Assembly: GCA_035610365.1 (NCBI GenBank)
Contig: CM069433.1
Span: 186,690,760 to 186,754,759, forward strand
DNA length: 64,000 nucleotides
DNA from: Aquatica leii
Taxonomy: Eukaryota; Arthropoda; Insecta; Coleoptera; Lampyridae
Reading direction: 5' to 3'
A program made the position numbers and the translations under genes. Shown here piece by piece: positions 55,329-64,000 of the stretch (position 1 is the first letter of the stretch; every line of letters starts with the position of its first letter). The notes below the pieces were generated by a model that was not told where the DNA came from, ran no database searches, and saw only the letters and a list, made by a program, of their open reading frames with translations.

Positions 55329-56575
55329 AACAACACTATAAATTCTATAAAAAAAACAAAATAATAATTCTAAGTAGCACACAATTCCATAAAAAAATTG
55401 AAACCTATTGAAATCAAACCTAAGAAAGAACAATTATCCCAATACATTAATTAATAAAATATTGTTTCATTAACACACTAACCAAATTCAACAAACCAAC
55501 GTCACGAATATACAGTACACTAAACTTATCAGTGTTTCAGGCTTAAGTTATAACAGATTCTTCAATTAAGTCAAATAATGATCACATTTTGTAATAAAAA
55601 TTTATAATAACTTCTATACCAAATTAAAAGATAAAACTAATACTACAGAAAATTAATTATAGTGATAATTATAAGATTAATTGTGAAGGTTGCCAAAGTT
55701 GCTACATAGGACAAACTAAACAAAAGTTAAAAAATCTGATAAAGAACCATAAATATGATTATAATAAAGGTAAAGCCGAGACAGCCGTAGCTACCCACCA
55801 CAGCCAATTAGAACACAATTTTGACTTTAAAAACCTGGTCATACTAGATATAGAAAGCAATTAAAATAGACGATTGGTGTCAGAAATAACTTACTTAAAA
55901 ATTTATAACGAATCTGTTAATTATAAAACAGAAATTCTAACATCGCTTGTAGTAATTTAATTGGTAAAATTAAAAAACAATTTTATTCAAGATAATTTAA
56001 TATAATTTAAACATAAAAAATTAAATCTAATTAAGGCAAATATTATAAAAGTTAAACATTTTTATATAACTATGTAGAATACTTTTATGTCATTAATAGA
56101 CAATAATTGGCACGTACTTGTACGTTTTTATTATAATTTTAATCTGTTATTACATTTGCCTTGAAAAATTATGTATAACATGAATATGTGATTTTTAAAG
56201 TACAGTTAGGTCGATTTTGGTCAAAAATGTTAAAGTGATAGTTTTCAAGTTAATATAATTATTGTTTAGAATAATTGGTGAGTCCTCAAGCTTCTGTTAC
56301 ATAAACAAGGTTACTAAATTTTAAATGCAATTAATAAAGATTAAGAGATAATATAAAAAACAACAATATTAAGACATGTTATAGTTTCAAAAAAGTTTTA
56401 AATAAAATACTGTGATAATACAAACAAAAAATTTGTAATTGTAATACATCTCAGTTCTAGTAATTTTTAAAAGGTTGTCTCAATAAACAGAAGGCCTGAT
56501 GAAGCAGACATGTCAGCCTGCGAAACGTCGCAATAAATCTCAAAAAAATAATTTATTGCTATTGACAATTTGACA
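55329..56575 (+). pseudogene. PLE-2, GIY-YIG endonuclease and 3' region (third of three pieces)
   Basis: After a decayed stretch (IYNNFYTKLKDKTNTTEN at about 55610) the GIY-YIG domain is clear at 55676-55960: KINCEGCQSCYIGQTKQKLK, NHKYDYNKGKAETAVATHHS, QLEHNFDFKNLVILDIESN, one stop, then RRLVSEITYLKIYNESVNYK (catalytic Glu in SEI). In Penelope-like elements this nuclease cuts the target DNA. The Cys-x2-Cys pair ahead of YIG is normal for PLEs. The domain has only one in-frame stop. About 540 bp of 3' sequence follow, with a hammerhead-like motif at 56496. Confidence 0.82.
56496..56530 (+). ncRNA. Hammerhead-ribozyme-like motif of PLE-2
   Basis: CTGATGA (56496-56502) is followed by GCAG (56504-56507) pairing with CTGC (56518-56521), then GAAACGTC. 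This is the CUGANGA / stem II / GAAA order of a hammerhead, with a self-complementary ACGT where stem III would be, as in Penelope-linked hammerheads that act as dimers. There is one extra A before stem II, and stem I can form only two obvious GC pairs, so activity is doubtful. Confidence 0.4.
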
Positions 56576-57660
56576 GAACAGCCCTACTCTAGCAACAAAA
56601 GGTAAGCTTACCGAAGATAACTTTTATACTATAGAATTTTTAACATAACAAATTTAATGCAAACAGCTGCTTCTACCTACTTGTCAGGTTAAGGATAAAA
56701 TCTTTCTGATTAAAATACATTTTTTATAAATAAAATGTACAGTTAATTTACAAACGTTATAAACCAGTAAGTTATTAATTTTGACCAATAAAAGTATTGT
56801 CCGTTATCTATACAATAAGTACCATTTAAGAATTCTTTTTATTTTCACTTTTGTATACGGTATGTACCTAATATCTAATAAAAACTTTTTATATTAAATG
56901 TCACTAGAATTAACAATAAATATGCTTGAACGTAACAAGTTTTTATAAAGTAATTATTTCTTACATATGTATTAATTAGTAACTGAAAATAAAAAATTAT
57001 AAGAAAAGTGTAATTTAAAAAGGTTTATATTTACTCTCAGATCTAATCGCTTCTTACAGACAATTACGTATACATTTAAAAAGTTTTTGAAATTTCTAAA
57101 TACGATTTATGACCAAACTTTGCTATACACGCGGATACATAATAGTTATACAGCAACAAATAAACAATTGAGATATAAAAAAAAATCTGCAACAGATTTT
57201 GATTGTTTTGAGTTTTAGTGGTGGATGGGTGTTTTGAAAAAATAAGACCATTTCTTTATATTTCTTTCCTATTTCAGATATTCTGACGCAGATCCTAATT
57301 TAGTTCGTTTGCAGCGTCTTTTTAACCAGAATACAAAAGCGTTTAAATACAATTTAGTAATAATAAAACGGAGAGATAAAAAATTTAGAAGAAACTTGTA
57401 AAGACTATTCAAGACCAAAAACTTTGTCATATACCGTTAGTAAGTAAACTGAAAAAAAAAACCGAGACTTGGAACTCCCAGCCCAGAGAAGAAAAATCAA
57501 AGTTTTTCCGGTTTTTCTCAAAATTGCAATATGCAAATGCCAATCTCAAGTGTATTAAACGCAAAGAGGGTGAAAACATATTTATAGTCTATTTCGATTA
57601 CTGATTATTTAATTAGTCCATCTGTGCAACTGTATCTGTATTACAATATCTCATATGATA
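56576..57660. other. AT-rich DNA without recognised genes
   Basis: No coding, RNA or repeat feature recognised between PLE-2 and the Tc1 fragment. Confidence 0.5.
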
Positions 57661-57905
57661 ATGGATACACGTTATCGTGCAGTAGGATTTTTGAAACGTG
57701 GGTTAAGTGTTAGGGAAAGTGCACCTCAATTACAAATTTGAAAGTCGATGGTCATTCGTTTAAAGTGGCAAAATGACTAACTGTATATAAAAATAAAAGA
57801 TGTGGTAGGAAAAAAATGTCTATGCCGTGTTCTTACAAATGAAGATCGGAGACAGAGGATAGAATTTGCTCGACGCAAACAGCTACTAAAATTTTTGCTT
57901 AAGGT
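57661..57905 (+). pseudogene. Tc1-like transposase N-terminal fragment
   Basis: MDTRYRAVGFLKRGLSVRES and APQLQI.KSMVIRLKW form the first helix-turn-helix of a Tc1-type transposase (RxRAxGxLxxGxSxREVA...KSTV). After a gap the sequence reads CRVLTNEDRRQRIEFARRKQ, like the linker before the catalytic domain. No catalytic domain follows. One stop lies within the HTH. Confidence 0.6.
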
Positions 57906-57979
57906 TATTATAACTATTACAAGAAACTGAAGGATTTATAGTTAACATTTTAGAACTGATAAGCCACATCTCAAACACC

Positions 57980-58870
57980 ACAAGTTTTTTGTGAACGTTT
58001 CCGTCAACGTCCAGGATTCAGCACCATATAGGAGCACACATCAGATATAACCTTAAGTAGTCTTAGTTTGGTGTGTAAATTACGGTCCCTGCTTTTAAAT
58101 AGATTTCTTATTTTCGATGCGGCATTTTATTGCTATAGACTGATCCCATTGCTGATTAATCGTGGCACCCAAATATGTGTAATTAGTTACTCTTTCAATT
58201 TGTTGATTCTTAATTACTTGGTTTTTTTGACATTAAAAAATAATCAGTACTTAGAGCTATCGTTAACGACACAATTCAACAATACATGAAATCTTTCAAG
58301 AAAATCAGTGCATACAACAGTTTTGCCCGCGTAGCGTAAATCTCTATCTATTGATTGACACTCCAGTGTCTGTATTTTCCAGTGCCATGCTAAATATATG
58401 CTCCAAGTATAATTTTAACAGAGTAGAGGATCCAACACCACATCTTATATTTATATCTTCTGAGTAACCACTTTTCACTTTGATATTTGCTGTTTGGGGC
58501 CAGTACAGATTTATTATAAGATGTAATTACTTCTCGTCGATGCCGCTTGTTCTTAGAACCTCTATCAGTTTATTGTGCTGGACCTTATTGAAAACTTTTT
58601 GGTTATCCTTCAGACAGACGTACAGATCCCAGTCAACATCCCTACATCGTTGCAACAGGACCTGAATAGCGAACTGAGCCTCTCCAGCTCCCAGTGCTTC
58701 TCTGAACCCGAATTATGTATTTCATATATTTTCCACGCATTTGTTATATATTCGTTTATAGATTATTTTCAAAAATAATTTTAAGAGGTGGCTCATGAAG
58801 CTAATCTATAATCTTTGCAATGGTTTGCACTGGCATTTTTGGATATAGAAACGAATGTGTAGTTGAACCC
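57980..58870 (-). pseudogene. LINE reverse-transcriptase fragment
   Basis: On the minus strand: SREALGAGEAQFAIQVLLQR-like sequence, CRDVDWDLYVCLKDNQKVFN and KVQHNKLIEVLRT (58690-58540), the 'DVYVCFxDYxKAFDRVQHxKLIEIL' motif of insect endonuclease-RT proteins, with the first catalytic Asp region changed. Downstream come NLYWPQTANIKVKSGYSE, RCGVGSSTLLKLYLEHIF (position of the RQGCxLSPxLF motif) and a tail to about 57980. The YADD motif is not recognisable. Many stops; endonuclease missing. It is not the same family as LINE-1 or LINE-C. Confidence 0.65.
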
Positions 58871-58967
58871 GTTTTAAGAAATATCTCCTGTATGTAAGTG
58901 GACTGTACGAGAAAACTAACTAAGTAATCTACGTTTAAAATTACAATAAAAATCAAGATAAAAAAAA

Positions 58968-61700
58968 CAGTACGGGAAAGCGGGGATCATTGGGCCACGG
59001 GGACCATTCATCCAGGGCAGATATTTTTAATGTGATTTAAATTTCCCGCTCAATAGAGCTGCCTTTAGGTTGCCTATCGTTAGTTCTTCGTCTAGGTAAA
59101 AACTAACACGTGTGTTGCGGTTTAATCAACTTTTAAAGAAAAAAGTTTAAAAGTGCTCCTGACAGTAAGTGTTTTTGATTCATATATTTGATGTTTATTT
59201 TATTGAAAAATTTGCTTTTTTTTCTTTTTTTTGTGCATAATATCTTCAAATACTGTAGAATATATAAACATTTTCAATCCTAACCTACAAATTCAAACAC
59301 TTTCTGTATAATCACATTTCACTCGCTTCGTGAGGTGGGGAGCATTCATCCACCCACATTGTGTGTTTTGTTTTTCTTGCAAATATGCCTCGAAAACGAA
59401 TTTTAAAAATTAATAGGAATCAAATGGATGAAAATAGCATCAAACAAGCAATTATAAGCTGTTTCAATGGTACCTTTTCCGTAAGAGAGGGCGCCAGGAT
59501 ACACGGTATAAAAAGATCTACATTACAAAGTCGAATAAAAAGAATATTACAGAAGAGGCACAAAGAAGAAAATTTGCGTCAAAATTTTCATAACTTAGAA
59601 GACTCTGGTAATGAAAGTGATCAAGAATCGCCCAAATATGCAAACAAATGTACAAATAGACCAGTATTTACAACGGAACAAGAGTCTAAACTAGAAACGT
59701 ATATTAAAAAATGTTCTGATTTAAATTATGGACTGACATATGTTCAAATCGAAAAGCTAGCTTTCGAATATGCTTCTGTTTTGCCAAACTGTCAAATTCC
59801 TCCAGAGTGGCATCAAAAACGGCAAGCAAAGGACGGATAGCGCCGAGGATTTATGTCACGTCATCCGATACTCTCTTTAAGAAAACCAGAAAGCACGAGC
59901 TTGGGTAGAAGCACCGGTTTTAATAAGTTTAAGGTGGTCCAATTTTTCGAAAACCTAAAAAATGTTGTGGAGCGTTACAAATTTACTCTGGAAAGAATAT
60001 TTAATCTCGATGAGACGGGAGTCACAACGGTGATGAAACCAGTGAAAATTGTTTCTACTACTGGAAAGAAACAAGTTTCTCAAACTGCCTCAGCTGAAAG
60101 AGGTGAATTGGTGACTTTTGTGGGAATTATTAGCGCATCTGCCTCCTGTTCATGTTTTTCCTCGGATCAGAAACATAGAGGACTTTTTAGCTAATGCTCC
60201 AATTTTGAGTCTAGCACTGGGAAACAAGTCTGGTTGGATGACTAACGAGTTGTTTCCTTCTGTACTAAAGCATATAGTTAAACATACGTCCTGCTCTCGT
60301 AGCAATCCAATTTTGTTGTTAGTCGATAACCACGAGTCACATGTTAGCCTTATATGCGACCAATACTGTAGGGAAAATGGAATTGTCTTACTAAGTTTCG
60401 CTCCCCATACAACCCACCGAATGCAGCCACCAGACGTCGGAGTTTTTGGGCCTTTTAAAAATTTTTGTAATATTGCATTTAATGACTGGATGGTGTCCAA
60501 TCCCGGTAAAACCATAGGTTAGGAATATTCCAGAACTAACCCATCGTGCATATTTGAGAGCATTCACAAATGAAAATATTGTGAGTAGTTTTAAGACCAC
60601 AGGAATTTGGCCAATGAACCGCTTGGTGTTTATTGATGTAGATTTTACTCCGAGTGCCGTTACCGATCAACCTTTACCAAATGTAGATAATTCGAACAAT
60701 ATTGAAGAACGTACTGCAGTTATAGAGGATGAAAATGGCAATAGCGGTAATATAAATGAGAAAGATGGAGAAGAACATAACAAAAACAGTGATTTTATTA
60801 CGGAAAAAAATGAAGGGTTGCCGGGAAATAACAAGATAATTGTTTTAAGTGACATAACAATTTTGCAAAATACACCATCTTGCAGTGGTTTTAAAAATGA
60901 CATAAAACATCCCACTAAAGTGACACCTGAATTAGTTAGACCTTTTCCGAAAACAATTAGAAAAGAAACTAAAACAAAACGGACGCCAGGGTCTTCAAGG
61001 GTTTATACTGACACCCCAGAGAAGGAACGACTGGAACAAATTGAGAATGAAAAAGACAAAAAAAGAAGGGCTTTAAAAGAAACATTTTCACTAAGCTAGA
61101 AAAACAAGTAGACAACCAACCGAAGGAAAAACGTAGAACGAAAATTCCGTTGGATTCATCGTCTTCCGAAAGTGATGGATTATCAATTTATGATAATTCT
61201 AAAGAAGAAATAAATGACGAAATGGAAGATATTGAGGAGAATTGTAGAGAAGATTTAAATGATGGGGATTTTGTTTTAGTAAGATTTAAAGCTAAAACTA
61301 AATTGGTGCATTTTGTTGACCAGATATTAAAATATTCGAAAAATACAACTACCTTGAAGTTTTTGAGAAGAAAAGGTCTATCAACAACGTTTTATTTTCT
61401 AGCGATTGACGACATATGTGAGGTTGAAAATGATGATATCATAACAAAATCGAAAGCTCCTCCAAGTGGCACTACAAGAACAGCATCATATTTTCGTTTC
61501 TGTTATGACTTTAATACTTTGGTCGTAAATAAATTTTTTCAATTTTTTTGTTCTATGACAGCTATGTGAAGAATTTTTTATAAATAATTATTTTTTTATG
61601 TGTTTTAGAGTAATTTCTTATACGTGGCTGAAGGCTCTCCATCTTCTGGCCAAATGCTCCCTAGGTATGGGGAGCTTTCGGCCTTTAGAGAACAAATTTT
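58968..61700 (+). mobile_element. pogo/Tigger-type DNA transposon
   Basis: The left end CAGTACGGGAAAGCGGGGAT begins at 58968, a typical pogo/Tigger-type tip. A motif GGGGANCATTNNNCC occurs at 58980, 59000 and 59338, and in related form near the right end (minus-strand GGGAGCATTTGGCC at 61660; GGGGAGCTTTCGGCC at 61669). The transposase gene occupies 59385-61569. The right terminal repeat was not found, so the right border is approximate. Confidence 0.65.
59385..61569 (+). pseudogene. pogo/Tigger-type transposase with few frameshifts
   Basis: ATG at 59385: MPRKRILKINRNQMDENSIK, then a Psq-type helix-turn-helix, GTFSVREGARIHGIKRSTLQ. After a stop at 59838 and frame changes: RHPILSLRKPESTSLGRSTG, ERIFNLDETGVTTV (LDET, first catalytic Asp), PILLLVDNHESHVS (VDNH, second), LLSFAPHTTHRMQPPDVGVF (third: D in PPDVGVF), and FKTTGIWPMNRLVF. 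C-terminal parts: PELVRPFPKTIRKETKTKR and, in another frame, an acidic region with DLNDGDFVLVRFKAKTKLVH and FVDQILKYSKNTT (61150-61569). The order is that of insect Tigger-like proteins of the DDE_1 family. Only about four frame breaks, so moderately recent. Confidence 0.88.
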
Positions 61701-62019
61701 CAGCATATTTTTTTTGTATTTAGAAAACATTTTTTTTTGTGCAACCGTTACATGAAGAAAGTAACTAAAACTAGAATAAATTTGCTTTTTCTTATTTGTT
61801 CAACTTAAAAAATATTTACAGTCAAATAAACATTTCGTCGTTTCGGTGTGTGGTTATGAGTTAATGCGAAAAAATACAAAGGATCTTAACCTTTCGTTAG
61901 AAATGACGTTCACAGGCGTAAAACTAATTTTGTACTATTTAGAAAAACGAAATTGACCATCCTATCCTATTAACTAGCTACTAGAACAATAAAAAAAAAT
62001 TTGAAAATGAAGTGTTTAT
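61701..62019. other. AT-rich spacer, no feature seen
   Basis: Lies between the pogo-type element and the BEL/Pao element. It may contain the 3' LTR start of the latter but no border is visible. Confidence 0.4.
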
Positions 62020-64000
62020 TGGGTGGGGACTTTAACTGCTGGTCTTTTCCACAGTCCGTGACGAGTACGTACTGAAACTACTTGAACTATGCCATCAGTA
62101 GCTGGATATACTGTTCCGATAATAGCTAGAGGCCATTGAAGAGGTTGAACGCTCTCTTTTTAACTACAACTACTGTTCCCAGAACTATATTGTCAGGTTT
62201 TGTATTACATTTTTCTCTGATTTGAAGAGAGAAGGATATTTTATACGCCAACAACGCTAGAATGTTTGAATCATTTGATCAATTAATTGATATCTATCTA
62301 GCCGACCAATGGGAACATCATCTAATGTTTCAACCAGCATAAATTTCAAAGGAGTCAAATTTAGAAAATGGACAGGCGTCAAAGCCTGAAGATTGTTTGG
62401 ATCATTGCTTAAGACACATAGCTTTCGAGAATTTAAAAGTGCTTCGATAGCACAAAGAACATGCAATTCTTCAAAAGTAAGAATTTGTGTACCGATCGAC
62501 TTATATAAGTGTGTTTTAATAGTTTTTATATTGGCCTCCCATATACCACCAAAATGGGGACTAGAAGGCGGAATCAGAATAAAATATTGAATATGGCCCA
62601 CGATGACTTAAAAATCATTTGAGAGCCAACAAAAAGGAATTTGTACTGAGATTAGACACATTTCAGATGTAAGGCTTTAGTAACCAAACAATCGAAAGTA
62701 CATATGTAAGCCTTTTGAGTTTTGAAGCCTCTACGTCGATTAATTGAAATATGTATGGGACCAGCATAATCGGTTTCCGTGTGAAAAAATAGTTTTTTAA
62801 CCCGACAAATAGGCAAATCAGCCATAAGAGGAAATTTAAAGCGTATATTAGAAGCTTGAGGATGGTTTCTAACTAAACCTCTGGCTTCTAAAATTCAATA
62901 CCTTTGTCTTGGCAAAGCTAAAACAAGCGTAGTACTTGTGTGAAAGTTGTTTGCGTGAACAAAGTGATTCTTTTTTGGAAATAGTAAAGAATGATGCTGA
63001 TTAAACTCTAAATTTGAGTTGGACAATCTGCTATCTACTCGTAGCAACTTGTGATGTAGAAAAAGTCTAAATTTACGCAGGCTACGAGAACATTCTTTAC
63101 ATTTAGCTAAGGAATTAAACAAATCAGAAAAATGAAATTGTTGAATCAAAGATTTTAAATATTCTTCTGCTTTTCGTAAATCAGAAGAAACTATATAAGA
63201 ATTACTTTTCAGAATTTTACAAAAATGCAGTACATAAACTGTAGTTCGAAGTAATTTAAGCCAATTTGAGGATCTTTCTATCAATCTGTATAATAAACTA
63301 GATTCTTTATCATAAGTCTATATAAGAGAAACTACTTTCTCATCAAGATGAGTAGTGGTATTTCATTTAGAAAACGATTAAACTGGCCATCTCTCATCTA
63401 ATTTCAACCAATTGGAAGCTTGCAACCACAAAGAATTTTCGAACTACTTGATACAATACCTACATGACGTAAAATTTTCAAGTCTGATATGAGTGGCAGC
63501 TCATATATAAATTTATTCCACGATTGGGTTTTGTGAGACGGAGTGGTTTCGTCCCATGATAGATTTAATATCTAAATTTTTTGAATAATTAAATTTACTA
63601 CAAGTATTATTGGAGCAACTATACCTAACAGATCAAATAGAAGTGCTATCATAGAGAAAACCGTTCGTTTATTACAAATACTAGTATTAAAGAGATTGAT
63701 TTTATAAAAAAATGTATCTGAAACTGAATTCCATTGCAGACCTAATAGTTTTAAAGTTAATATGATTTAACAATGGTTTTGAGTTACTAGACCATTTCAC
63801 GAGCTCATAGCCTCCTGCAAGGCTTAAACTAATCATTTCAGAACATAATACTTTGGCCTCTTCTAAGCTGGGTAAAGAAACGCAATAGTCATCAACGTAC
63901 ATGTCGTCCACAATTGACTTTGAAGCAAGCGGAAACGATTTCGATTCATCTAAAGCTAATTGACGAATGGTTCGAAGCGCTAGATACGAAGAACTTGAGA
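62020..64000 (-). pseudogene. BEL/Pao LTR retrotransposon polyprotein, 3' part, runs off window
   Basis: Minus-strand pieces from the right edge leftward: RT active-site region MYVDDYCVSLPSLEEAKVLC and GGYELVKWSSNSKPLL (63911-63702), then RNase H and linker remnants, an integrase N-terminal region (63284-62895, EYLKSLIQQFHFSDLF, then LRKFRLFLHHKLLRVDSRLS), and the integrase core IPPSSPHFGGIWEANIKTIK with LTFEELHVLCAIEALLNSRK and LTPVHFLNLTPLK (62601-62257). PPSSPHFGGxWEA with YVDD...GGYxLxKWxSN is diagnostic of BEL/Pao. A C-terminal WPLAIIGTVYPATDGIVQVV-type piece (62140-62040) closes the polyprotein. Stops and frameshifts throughout; Gag and protease are outside the window. Confidence 0.85.

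Noticed and set aside
1..64000. CRISPR arrays, bacterial operons, ribosome-binding sites or rRNA genes
   Set aside because: None present. The sequence is eukaryotic in codon context, introns and element types.

Overview
This looks like a piece of an insect nuclear genome. It is AT-rich, has GT-AG introns of about 50 to 335 nt and a eukaryotic tRNA-Asn-like gene, and nearly all of it is transposable-element DNA of types common in insects: piggyBac-, Tc1-, hAT-, Mutator- and pogo-like DNA transposons, Jockey and other APE-type LINEs, Penelope-like elements (PLEs), and gypsy and BEL/Pao LTR retrotransposons. I find no convincing single-copy host gene. The insect order cannot be fixed from the sequence.

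Layout. 1-5391: a piggyBac-like transposon on the minus strand, running off the left edge, split by a LINE (about 301-4265). 5411-7640: a decayed Tc1-like transposase, itself split by a 502-bp inverted-repeat element that carries a tRNA-Asn-like gene. 7640-8390: a gypsy-type LTR promoter and gag-start remnant. 8640-15520: the 5' half of one PLE ('PLE-2'), interrupted by a block (9146-14570) holding a second PLE ('PLE-1') and a 5'-truncated Jockey element ('Jockey-B') on the minus strand. 15521-20890: the 5' part of 'Jockey-A', inserted in PLE-2 and carrying a 1.48-kb solo LTR. 20891-about 25086: an apparently intact two-ORF LINE ('LINE-C') inserted in Jockey-A.

25087-54680: two large segments, each bounded by (TA)n and by terminal inverted repeats plus arrays of short subterminal motifs. 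'Element A' spans about 25103-44335 (19.2 kb) and 'Element B' about 44354-54652 (10.3 kb). Both sit in the TA tail of LINE-C. A holds Tc1 fragments, a Mutator/YqaJ-type gene remnant, a remnant of an unnamed transposase-like family, MITEs and a possible small spliced gene. B is internally duplicated and holds an intact hAT transposon. At 54681 Jockey-A resumes at exactly the codon where it stopped at 20890, and at 55329 PLE-2 resumes and runs to about 56575, with its GIY-YIG endonuclease and a hammerhead-like motif.

56576-64000: a Tc1 fragment, a LINE RT fragment (minus), a lightly damaged pogo/Tigger-type transposon, and the 3' part of a BEL/Pao element (minus) running off the right edge.

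The genes do not form a pathway. They are a layered insertion record: PLE-2, then Jockey-A, then LINE-C, then A and B, then hAT in B. A and B are the best candidates for something undescribed, because their borders are set independently by the split Jockey-A gene.
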